Shown in pieces: positions 32,460 through 39,498 of a stretch of 64,000 bases of DNA (the first letter of the stretch is position 1; each line of letters opens with the position of its first letter). The notes below the pieces were generated by a model. It saw only the letters and a list, made by a program, of their open reading frames with translations, made no database searches and was not told the origin of the DNA. A program made the translations under genes and the position numbers. The stretch is from Vacuolonema iberomarrocanum LEGE 07170 (GTDB taxonomy: Bacteria > Cyanobacteriota > Cyanobacteriia > Elainellales > Elainellaceae). The DNA lies in the NCBI GenBank assembly GCA_015207365.1, contig JADEXA010000031.1, positions 1 through 64,000 on the forward strand, in the 5' to 3' direction.

Positions 32460-32867
32460 ATGTCTAAACCCTCACTGCAATGGATGCCAAACTGCATGCA
32501 CACCACTAAACCACCAATTTGCAACTTGCTTGTAATTCGATCCGCCGATATCGAGCGATCGGCTCACTTCTATGAAACGCTGGGATTGCACTTCTCGAAG
32601 CATGCCCATGGCCATGGGTCCGAACATTACGCTGCGGAATCTAACGGTTTTGTGTTCGAGATTTATCCGCGCCGCAAGCACTATGATGAGGCGATCCAGA
32701 TACGGTTTGGCTTTCGTGTCGATGATGTCGATACGATTGTTGAACAACTGCTCGAACTTGAGGTGACTGTATGCCAAGAGCCACATGATTCTCCTTGGGG
32801 ACGACGCACTGTTGTAAAGGATTTCGACGGTTACACGATTGAACTAATAGCCGCCTATGCCCATTAG
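32460..32867 (+). CDS. VOC superfamily (glyoxalase-like) protein
   Basis: This 135-residue protein has one VOC domain made of two beta-alpha-beta-beta-beta units: LLVIRSADIERSAHFYETLGLHF near the N-terminus, and IRFGFRVDDVDTIVEQLLEL followed by VVKDFDGYTIELI at the C-terminus. The family includes glyoxalase I, fosfomycin/bleomycin resistance proteins and extradiol dioxygenases, usually metal-dependent dimers. Metal-ligand candidates are the His of KHAHGHGSEH and the late Glu. A shorter start at MHTTKPP is possible. An attC-like site follows 60 bp after the stop. Confidence 0.82.
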   Translation: MSKPSLQWMPNCMHTTKPPICNLLVIRSADIERSAHFYETLGLHFSKHAHGHGSEHYAAESNGFVFEIYPRRKHYDEAIQIRFGFRVDDVDTIVEQLLELEVTVCQEPHDSPWGRRTVVKDFDGYTIELIAAYAH

Positions 32868-32926
32868 AACTGATCCGAGGGGCTGTCAAGACCAGAAACC
32901 AATGACGAAACGACTGGATTAAATTC

Positions 32927-33015
32927 CAATAACACGCTGCACCCATCTCGTCCTCGATCTTTAATGGTTCATCTGCTATTCTTTTCTGGCTTACGGGTGA
33001 GCTTCATCGTTAGGT
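32927..33015 (+). other. attC-like recombination site
   Basis: R' GTTAGGT (33009-33015) fits GTTRRRY. L' GGGTGAGC (32995-33002) with 6-nt spacer TTCATC pairs with L'' GCTGCACCC (32936-32944), leaving exactly one G unpaired. The left box is CAATAAC (32927-32933), whose TAAC pairs with GTTA; the left spacer is short (2 nt). It separates the VOC and PhzF genes. Confidence 0.55.
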
Positions 33016-33046
33016 AAGTTTTCCACAGTATCCAAACAAGTGAGTG

Positions 33047-33904
33047 ATGACTAAAGAAAAGCAAAGCTCCATGGCTGTTCAAAAGATTGCTGCGTTTTCA
33101 GATGGCGATATGGGTGGAAACCCCGCAGGTGTTTTAATTGCTGAGAACCATCCTAGCGATTCAGATATGCAGAGAATTGCAGCCGAAGTCGGTTTCTCGG
33201 AAACAGCATTCGCAGCACCATTGAAAGATGCGTTTCGCGTCCGCTACTTTGCTCCGGAGTCCGAAGTCCCCTTTTGTGGCCATGCCACGATCGCCCTTGG
33301 TGCAGCTCTCGCACTTAGAAACGGGGATGGCATATTCACGCTGGTATTGAATGAATCTGAAATCACGGTGGAAGGTCGCCGACAGGATGGCGTTATCTCT
33401 GCTGCGCTTCAGTCACCTCCTACACATAGTGCTAAGGCATCGCCACAACTCGTTTCGGATGCGCTTGATCTATTGGGTTATACCAATGACGATTTAGCCC
33501 CTCATATTCCACCCGCCTACATAAATGGTGGTGCAAACCATTTGGTGCTGGGACTGAAGACACGCGAAGCCCTAGCCGCAATGGAGTATGACCTTGCGTC
33601 GGGTCGCGAGTTGATGAATCGAGAGGGCTTAGTGACTATTCTTCTGGTATATACAGAAACGCCACAACGGTTTCATACGCGTAATCCTTTTGCATCAGGT
33701 GGGGTTTATGAAGATCCGGCTACGGGGGCTGCAACCGCTGCTTTTGCTGGCTATTTGCGCGATCTTGGATGGCCCCACAATGGCGTTATCGATGTGGTGC
33801 AAGGCGAAGATATGGGCATGCGTTCGCTTTTAAGGGCAGAAATATCACCCATACGCGGTAGTTCCATCCGTGTTTCTGGAACAGCAAGGTTCATGGAACC
33901 CTAA
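33047..33904 (+). CDS. PhzF family isomerase/epimerase-like protein
   Basis: This 285-residue PhzF/DapF-fold protein has FSDGDMGGNPAGVLI, the catalytic-Glu region GFSETAFAAP, RYFAPESEVPFCGHATIALGAAL, and the second-half motifs TRNPFASGGVYEDPATGAATAAFAGYL, which are the conserved GNPAG, E, PCGHAT and EDPATG blocks. PhzF acts in phenazine synthesis, but most bacterial relatives have unknown isomerase activity on small acids. The ATG at 33047 follows an attC-like site by 31 nt, and another possible site follows the stop, so it looks like a cassette rather than part of a pathway operon. Confidence 0.88.
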   Translation: MTKEKQSSMAVQKIAAFSDGDMGGNPAGVLIAENHPSDSDMQRIAAEVGFSETAFAAPLKDAFRVRYFAPESEVPFCGHATIALGAALALRNGDGIFTLVLNESEITVEGRRQDGVISAALQSPPTHSAKASPQLVSDALDLLGYTNDDLAPHIPPAYINGGANHLVLGLKTREALAAMEYDLASGRELMNREGLVTILLVYTETPQRFHTRNPFASGGVYEDPATGAATAAFAGYLRDLGWPHNGVIDVVQGEDMGMRSLLRAEISPIRGSSIRVSGTARFMEP

Positions 33905-33953
33905 GAGCAGATAGAGGTTTATGAAGCAATTCTTTTATAGAAATCTAGATGGG

Positions 33954-34018
33954 GACTTTGGGGTTGAAGGACTCATAATCAGGAAGTTGCATACCACAGG
34001 TCAACCGGAGCGTTAGTC
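33954..34018 (+). other. Possible attC-like site at the right end of the array
   Basis: GTTAGTC (34012-34018) with L' GGTCAAC and 6-nt spacer CGGAGC stands opposite GTTGAAGG (33963-33970) and GACTTTG (33954-33960). Only 5 bp of the L stem and part of the R boxes pair. It overlaps the stop codon of the Rieske gene. Weak. Confidence 0.3.
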
Positions 34019-35512
34019 ATTGTCGGCATGTTCAAAACGGTAGACGTAAAACAGCTGTCGGAATTTTCTTAGCAATACGGCGGCGATCGCCATCACTCCC
34101 GCACCTCCCATTAATCCCCAAAACGCCAGAGGCGGTGCAACCCATAATGACGCCTCGCTTGATTCCAGCGCCACATGAACAGCCATGGCTCGGGCATCGA
34201 CCATCAGCCCTGCAACGAGTAGGCCAATCGCCACCACAATGGCGATCGCCGTCAATCGATCGATCCGCTTCAGCGCAGTCTGACAATAGTGGCAATGTTG
34301 GGTATGGGTAGACCACACATCAAATAACTTGTCCTTGTCATACTCTGCTGGGGGCAGGGTTGGATCACAGGACTCATCCCAGGCCACACTTCCACCCGCC
34401 CGGTACTCTAACCACTGCCGGAAAGTGATGATCATTTTGTCTTGAGGATTTGGGGTATAGACTTCGTTGAGCCAGCGATCGCGCCCCCGTTGTCCTAGCG
34501 TGCGCTCCTGATAATGCAAAAATACCAAGTCTTGATGCAGAAATAGGGACGCTAGGATATGGCCGAACCATTGGGGCATGGGCAGTGCAAAAAATCCCAG
34601 CCCTGGCGGTGTTTTGCCCGCTTCATTTTTGACCAGAATTTGACAACCAATGTGGCGACACCAGCCCGGTTGGGTCGGCGTGGCATACAAAACCAAAATC
34701 AACTGTCCCCCATTGGCGAAGGTGGTGGAAATTTTCATCAAGCAGGGGGGCTGAAAATCATGACTTGCAGAGGCCGATGGCGATGACGGGGTGGTGACAC
34801 CAAAAGCAAACCCTTCTTGGGTGGAGACTTCTCGCAGCCGAGGCATGTCGTAATAGCTAGCATCGGTGTAGCGGCTGCCCATAATGCCGTGATGGGCAAC
34901 GGGCACATGAGCCGGATCCGCCACATTTTCCATAAAATAATCCCACCCGTAAGGTAAATCGCGCTGGTTCCAAAACAGTTTGACCACCCGCTCCGATGGC
35001 GTTTCTAGCTCTGGAATCAGACGGGGCGATCGCCCTTGGCTGTTGCTCAATCCCTGCTCGCCAGATTCTGGCCACACCCACAACAATCCTTGCCGTTCTT
35101 GGGTGGGATAGGCGATCGCACAGGCTTGAGGACGGCTACAGTTGGTGGCTTCGACCGCCTTATCTTTGGATTGCGGCATACCGATACATCGTCCGCTGCC
35201 ATCAAATCGCCAAGCGTGATAGGCACACAACAACGTACCGTCCGCTTCTACCCGGCCTTCCGATAGGGGCGCTAACCGATGGGGACAAGCATCCTCAAAG
35301 CACTGCCACTGCTGCTGGGCATCGCGCCAGATAACCATAGCTTTCCCCAGCACTTTGAGGGCATGAGGACGAGATGGGTCAAGGGTTTCTACGACTGCGA
35401 CGGGATACCACTGCTGTGTCCATTGAAACGGATCGTTAGCGGCTTCGGTTGTGGCTTGGTCAATGGGAGAGGTTGACTCAACATCAGAAGCGAATCGCGT
35501 ATCAGTAGTCAT
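34013..35512 (-). CDS. Rieske oxygenase related to pheophorbide a oxygenase/Tic55
   Basis: This 499-residue enzyme has a Rieske [2Fe-2S] centre (about residues 75-125): CPHRLAPLSEGRV and CAYHAWRFDGSGRC give the CxH...CxxH ligands. A mononuclear iron site follows, with NVADPAHVPVAHHG (Asp-His-His). The C-terminus carries the CHYCQ (CxxC) motif typical of the PaO/Tic55/CAO group, then two membrane helices (AIAIVVAIGLLVAGLMV and LAFWGLMGGAGVMAIAAVLL). Plant relatives open the chlorophyll ring or hydroxylate chlorophyll catabolites at membranes. I choose the ATG at 35512 rather than the longer frame. The substrate here is unknown but is probably a tetrapyrrole or lipid-soluble compound. Confidence 0.88.
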   Translation of the reverse strand: MTTDTRFASDVESTSPIDQATTEAANDPFQWTQQWYPVAVVETLDPSRPHALKVLGKAMVIWRDAQQQWQCFEDACPHRLAPLSEGRVEADGTLLCAYHAWRFDGSGRCIGMPQSKDKAVEATNCSRPQACAIAYPTQERQGLLWVWPESGEQGLSNSQGRSPRLIPELETPSERVVKLFWNQRDLPYGWDYFMENVADPAHVPVAHHGIMGSRYTDASYYDMPRLREVSTQEGFAFGVTTPSSPSASASHDFQPPCLMKISTTFANGGQLILVLYATPTQPGWCRHIGCQILVKNEAGKTPPGLGFFALPMPQWFGHILASLFLHQDLVFLHYQERTLGQRGRDRWLNEVYTPNPQDKMIITFRQWLEYRAGGSVAWDESCDPTLPPAEYDKDKLFDVWSTHTQHCHYCQTALKRIDRLTAIAIVVAIGLLVAGLMVDARAMAVHVALESSEASLWVAPPLAFWGLMGGAGVMAIAAVLLRKFRQLFYVYRFEHADND

Positions 35513-35799
35513 GGATGAAGTCAGGGTAGAGGACAACGATTCAAGGCAATACTTACCAAGCACAAGCCGACATGCTCTTGCGAATAAAGCATGTATCAAG
35601 CGCAATATAGCAACTGCAATACAACAGAACAACGTCCCTTAGTGCGACCACGGCTTTTCGACAAAACCTGCTCCTGCGGCTTCAGTAGATCTTCGTAACC
35701 CTTATGGGAGGGGCGATCGCGCTGTTGATTGGCTCTTGCCACCGGGAACCCTGGAATGGTAACTCCACAATTCACTCGCAGGTACCCAGGGAGAAATTT

Positions 35800-36498
35800 A
35801 TGCACTACCGCTTTCTGCTGTCTGTTTTTGCGATCGCCAGCTTAACCATGGCGGCTTGTAGCGCACCTGAGACATCCACCACACCCGATCGAGATGACAC
35901 CAGCGCAGAGACTGTCAGCCCTACCGAGACGCCAGATTCTAGTACTCAAGAACCTGCGACCGAAACCCCATCGGCTGCAGAGACCGAAACGCCATCAACT
36001 GCGGATCAGCAAAATACGCCTGTTGCATTGGCCGCGAGAGATTGTGATGGCGATGGCTTGCTGGATCGCCCCTATGATCTTGATGGGGACGGCGCTGAAG
36101 ATGGTTGCGATATTAACCATGGTGCTGCCGAAATGGACGAATATCACGGGGAGGTCAATCCCGATGCGGGCGTTGATGAATACCACGGTGAGGTCGATCC
36201 GGATGTTGGACTTGACCAATATCATGGCGATGTGAATCCCGATGCGGGCGTCGATGAGTATCACGGTGAGGTCGATCCGGATGCTGGACTTGACCAATAT
36301 CATGGCGAGGTCGATCCAGATGCAGGTGCCGATGAATATCATGGGGAACCTGATCTTGCTGTTGAGGAAGGCGCACCGCAAAACTCGACAGCCGTGCAAA
36401 TTGGCCCCGCTATGGATTGTGACCTTGATGGGGACGCCGATGATGCCCGAATGGACTACGACGGCGATGGCATTCCCGAAGAATGCGTGATTTATTAG
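35800..36498 (+). CDS. Lipoprotein with tandem EYHGEVDPDAG-type repeats
   Basis: This 232-residue protein begins with a lipoprotein signal (LLSVFAIASLTMAAC, lipid-anchored Cys near residue 20) and a Ser/Thr/Pro/Glu linker (about 21-75). A calcium-binding-type segment follows (DCDGDGLLDRPYDLDGDGAEDGCD), then six tandem 13-residue repeats of the form DEYHGEVNPDAGV / DQYHGEVDPDAGL (about 120-200), and a second D-x-D-x-D-G segment near the C-terminus. Each repeat holds one His and several acids, so metal binding at the cell surface is plausible. GGGAG precedes the ATG. I do not recognise a family. Confidence 0.75.
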   Translation: MHYRFLLSVFAIASLTMAACSAPETSTTPDRDDTSAETVSPTETPDSSTQEPATETPSAAETETPSTADQQNTPVALAARDCDGDGLLDRPYDLDGDGAEDGCDINHGAAEMDEYHGEVNPDAGVDEYHGEVDPDVGLDQYHGDVNPDAGVDEYHGEVDPDAGLDQYHGEVDPDAGADEYHGEPDLAVEEGAPQNSTAVQIGPAMDCDLDGDADDARMDYDGDGIPEECVIY

Positions 36499-36621
36499 GC
36501 CGTGCGATCGCATTTTTGATTAGCCGCTTGCGATCGCGACCTCACGTTCCGGCGACACCCAATACAGCTTAGCGTTCTCGCTAGAACGGAAACGCTATCT
36601 GACATGGGGAAACCGGAACGT

Positions 36622-36728
36622 TAAGTTGGCAGGTGCAATTAAACCTAAAACCCTAAAAACCTGTGCCGCCCGCGCTGCGGGCGGCACAGGTTTTTAGAGT
36701 CTGGTTTTTCATCGTGCCGAGCTACTTA
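36622..36728. repeat. MITE family 2, copy a
   Basis: A 107-bp element beginning TAAGTTGGCAGGTGCAATTA, with an inner hairpin AAACCTGTGCCGCCCGC / GCGGGCGGCACAGGTTT, and ending TGCCGAGCTACTTA. Almost identical copies are at 38564-38670 and 44008-44115. Both ends carry TA, consistent with a TA target duplication as made by IS630/Tc1-type transposases. Confidence 0.88.
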
Positions 36729-36762
36729 GTTTGATGAAATCGACTGAAGCGAACAGAAACAG

Positions 36763-37371
36763 TTAATCTAAAGCGCGAAGACGAGAGGTTAGAGATTCTC
36801 CTTTATCCGTTGAGAAAGCACCACTCTCTCGCCAAAGCACCTCCCCCGTGTCAGAAACCAACAAAACCTGGATCGTCCGAGGATTTTCAATGCCAACTGT
36901 TCTGTTAAAGGCATCAACATCAAGATAGAGAGTAATGGTACGGGCGCGGGTGGGTTCATCAGGAATTCCGCCTAACATCCAGCCATCAATCTGCGCTCGA
37001 TACACCGGGTTGTACGCAGGCAATGTGGGCAACTCGTAATAGTGCACCTCTGGAAATGTCGCTTCGATTTCCGTCAACGCTGGCAACCAGGTATTGACAT
37101 CGTTCTGGTGCTCTTGGGTATACGCAAGAACAACCACGTTATAGCGACCCGATAGATCTTCGGGTAGCTCAAATCGCTCACCCAAAAGATTGAACCCGGC
37201 AACGGAAGGGAATTGAATATTGGTCATGTCGCCAGCGTCCGCCGCTAGCACGATGGCATTCCTGCTATCCGGCGAAAGATATTGAATAACTCGACTGAAT
37301 GGTCTCAAGAACATCAAAAATACCCCACTCATTACAAAAAGGGCGATCGCCCATCTCATAGTTGTGTTCAC
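36763..37371 (-). CDS. Membrane-anchored thioredoxin-fold-like protein
   Basis: This 202-residue protein has one N-terminal membrane helix (MRWAIALFVMSGVFLMFL). A domain follows reading PSVAGFNLLGERFELPEDLSGRYNVVVLAYTQEHQNDVNTW and later TITLYLDVDAFNRTVGIENPRTIQVLLVSDTGEVLWRESG. That order (substrate-layer opening, 'NVVVLAY' strand, 'IQVLLVSDTGEVLWRESG' hairpin) resembles redoxin-like or ATP10-like folds, but no CxxC is present, so it may not be redox-active. GTG 37371 has AGGAG at a good distance. A TetR-type operator identical to the one before the neighbouring tetR gene lies in its upstream region (37442-37455). Confidence 0.6.
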   Translation of the reverse strand: MNTTMRWAIALFVMSGVFLMFLRPFSRVIQYLSPDSRNAIVLAADAGDMTNIQFPSVAGFNLLGERFELPEDLSGRYNVVVLAYTQEHQNDVNTWLPALTEIEATFPEVHYYELPTLPAYNPVYRAQIDGWMLGGIPDEPTRARTITLYLDVDAFNRTVGIENPRTIQVLLVSDTGEVLWRESGAFSTDKGESLTSRLRALD

Positions 37372-37441
37372 GATGTACGCTCCTAACTAACGCAACAACA
37401 GCTCAAACGCTTGGATCCTCACACCCAATAAATTCGCCAAC

Positions 37442-37467
37442 CAACAAGTTTGTTGATTTCAATAGTA
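37442..37467 (-). promoter_or_regulatory. TetR-type operator and -10 element upstream of the 202-residue gene
   Basis: The dyad CAACAA-GT-TTGTTG (37442-37455) lies within a 17-base stretch identical to 38063-38079. On the minus strand a TACTAT -10-like box (37462-37467) sits directly upstream; its -35 would lie inside the end of the tetR gene and is poor. Confidence 0.6.
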
Positions 37468-37475
37468 AAAAAAAA

Positions 37476-38054
37476 TTACGCGCGCATTCCCCGAATAAAC
37501 ACATCAATAATTCCGTTGGCCATCGTTTGACGACTTTGCTCTAAATACTTTTCAGGAACAGCGTGCAAGCTTTCAAACGACGAAAAAATTGCACCCGCAA
37601 TATGGCCAAGATTGTCATGTTCGATCTCCCCACGGGTTTGGGCGGCTTCGAGTACCTCGAAAATAGGCAGTATGGTTGCTTCAAACGCTAAGTCCGACAG
37701 CACGTCCGCTTCAGATTGACCAACCGCAGGTAAGTCGCTGTTCGCTAAACGAATGACATCCATAGGTGGTTGTGAAAGCACCCAGCTAGCAATCCCCTGC
37801 AAGCGTTCCTCCAGAGAATCCTCCGTTGCATTGACAGCAGCAAGAAGCCCCTCACGATAGCGTTCCATGTGCCGGGTCATAACTTCGACGTACAACGCAG
37901 CTTTCCCGTCAGGAGCATGATGATAAATCGACGCATGGTGAATGCCTGCGACCTTAGCAATATCCTTAACCGTAACGGCCTCGTAACCGCGTTCAACAAA
38001 CAGCTTTTGGGCAGCGGTCAAAACGCGCTCACGTGCTTCTGAACCTGACTTCAC
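37476..38054 (-). CDS. TetR family transcriptional regulator
   Basis: This 192-residue repressor starts (V/M)KSGSEARERVLTAAQKLFVERGYEAVTVKDIAKVAGIHHASIYHH (HTH, about residues 5-50), with a helical ligand domain to the end. The longer open frame upstream would run through its own promoter and operator, so I place the start at GTG 38054. The operator CAACAAGTTTGTTG is found both at its own promoter (38064-38077) and in front of the downstream gene at 36763-37371, so it likely represses both. The ligand is unknown. Confidence 0.82.
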   Translation of the reverse strand: MKSGSEARERVLTAAQKLFVERGYEAVTVKDIAKVAGIHHASIYHHAPDGKAALYVEVMTRHMERYREGLLAAVNATEDSLEERLQGIASWVLSQPPMDVIRLANSDLPAVGQSEADVLSDLAFEATILPIFEVLEAAQTRGEIEHDNLGHIAGAIFSSFESLHAVPEKYLEQSRQTMANGIIDVFIRGMRA

Positions 38055-38063
38055 GGAATCAAC

Positions 38064-38108
38064 CAACAAGTTTGTTGATATTCTAATTTCTCCAGAACTG
38101 CCCGTCAA
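38064..38108 (-). promoter_or_regulatory. Promoter with overlapping TetR operator
   Basis: On the minus strand: TTGACG (38103-38108), 17-bp spacer, TAGAAT (38080-38085), then immediately the operator CAACAAACTTGTTG (38064-38077) over the transcription start. A near-consensus, autorepressible promoter for the tetR gene. Confidence 0.75.
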
Positions 38109-38288
38109 CCCTTCGGTAACTAGCGAACCCATTGGAATCCTTGTTTTGCCGTAAGCTAGGTTAGCGCTAACATCAGCCCTCGAACCTGCATCCTGGCTTT
38201 GGATTCGCGCTCCCGATGCGCGACACAAGTACCGTGCGCGACACTAGCCTACGTCACAACTTTTGTCAGGTAATCAGACGCCATCCAC

Positions 38289-38909
38289 ATGGCGAGACCA
38301 CAACCAGCCTCTTTCCCCACCATCTATCTAAGTCATTTCGAACTTTACGTCGATAATGCTGCAGCTATGGAAGATTTCTACACTCGCCACCTTGGGTTTG
38401 TTGTGACCGATAGAGGTGAAGGGAAAAATGCAATGATATTTTTGAGTCGAAATCCCAACGAGCATCATCAATTGGCTTTAAATCCACAGCAAACGCATAA
38501 GCCAATTGAAAGTCCTGTTAATCACATCTCCGCATTGATTCTGTTACTAATTTGAGAGTGTTCTAAGTTGGCAGGTGCAATTAAACCTAAAACCCTAAAA
38601 ACCTGTGCCGCCCGCAGCGCGGGCGGCACAGGTTTTTAGGGTCTGGTTTTTCATCATGCCGAGCTACTTATAAGTCTTTGCTATCGAGTTCAACTGATTT
38701 ACAAACGGTATCCCGCCCTTGGCACGACATGGTCAATCTATTTTCGAGATCCAGAAGGGAATCGAGTGGAACCCTTTACAGACACGCCATGGTGTATGAA
38801 TCAATCTTGCAGATTTAACGTTGATTTTGAACTGTTAAGTCAGACCCTCTTTGAGTTTTTCGAAAACAGAATAAAGAACTTGCCAGGGTTTAGAAAGGTC
38901 AAAGATTGA
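38289..38909 (+). pseudogene. VOC (glyoxalase/dioxygenase-like) gene disrupted by a MITE
   Basis: The 5' part encodes YLSHFELYVDNAAAMEDFYTRHLGF ... EHHQLALNP ... PVNHIS, a normal VOC start. After a small frameshift (the other frame continues RIDSVTNLRVF), a 107-bp MITE (38564-38670) interrupts the gene. The remaining part is recognisable downstream in frame as KRYPALGTTWSIYFRDPEGNRVE ... NLPGFRKVKD-stop. Joined, the pieces make a VOC protein of roughly 170 residues with the usual late Glu metal ligand (EGNRVE). It is non-functional in this form. Confidence 0.82.
38564..38670. repeat. MITE family 2, copy b, inserted in a VOC gene
   Basis: TAAGTTGGCAGG ... GAGCTACTTA, 107 bp, differing from copy a at only a few positions. 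The host gene on both sides proves that it arrived by insertion. Confidence 0.9.
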
Positions 38910-39498
38910 AGAGTTTCACATGTTAAAGCAATGAATGCAAGGATTTCAGCCAATGAGCTGATCTGGTTTTCATAGAATTGGACTTATATCGAATCTGGTT
39001 AAATAGCCGTAAAACCTAACTATCGTTTGTGCCCGCTGCTTCTTGCAGCGGGCACAAACGATAGTTAGGTTCTTCAACCGGATTTGATATTAATCCTGAA
39101 AAGAGCAAACCTTTAACTCTTGGAGTTTCAGTGTTATGGATCAACGTTGTTGGCTACAACAACATTGATTGAAGGTGACTATCCAACTAGACGAGCGCAA
39201 ATCCACGGAAAGTCAGGGTTTTCCGAAGCATCCTACCCCGAAATCAAACTGGCTAGAGAAATTCTCGGATTCATAGACCTGAGAGTTAGTGCTACAAAGA
39301 AAAATCTAAATGTATGCAGAGTGCATATCAGTCCTGTCAGTCCAGGCTTGAGACAGTTTTTCAAAGCCTCTGAACGGAGAGGACATTAGGTCTGAACATT
39401 TGTGCTCCTTTCAGAACTGGGATGCACTCAATCTACATCCGCTCATCTCCTGGAAATATCGAGCTTCAGTAGCACGCTGCCCATCAAAGGATCTTTTA
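38910..39498. other. Intergenic stretch with one MITE
   Basis: Apart from the family 1 MITE at 38986-39090, I see no convincing gene. An open frame at 39120-39389 shows no recognisable domain and no ribosome-binding site. It may be a decayed gene. Confidence 0.4.
38986..39090. repeat. MITE family 1, copy c
   Basis: Ends ATATCGAATCTGGTT / AACCGGATTTGATAT. Inner stem CCTAACTATCGTTTGTGCCC with exact complement. The right 30 bp are nearly the same as in copy b. Confidence 0.85.

Noticed and set aside
15800..34020. Integron integrase inside the window
   Set aside because: No protein with tyrosine-recombinase motifs (R..HxxR..Y) was found among the frames; the array appears integrase-less here.
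39120..39389. Open frame upstream of the hybrid kinase
   Set aside because: No recognisable domain and no ribosome-binding site; probably chance or a remnant.
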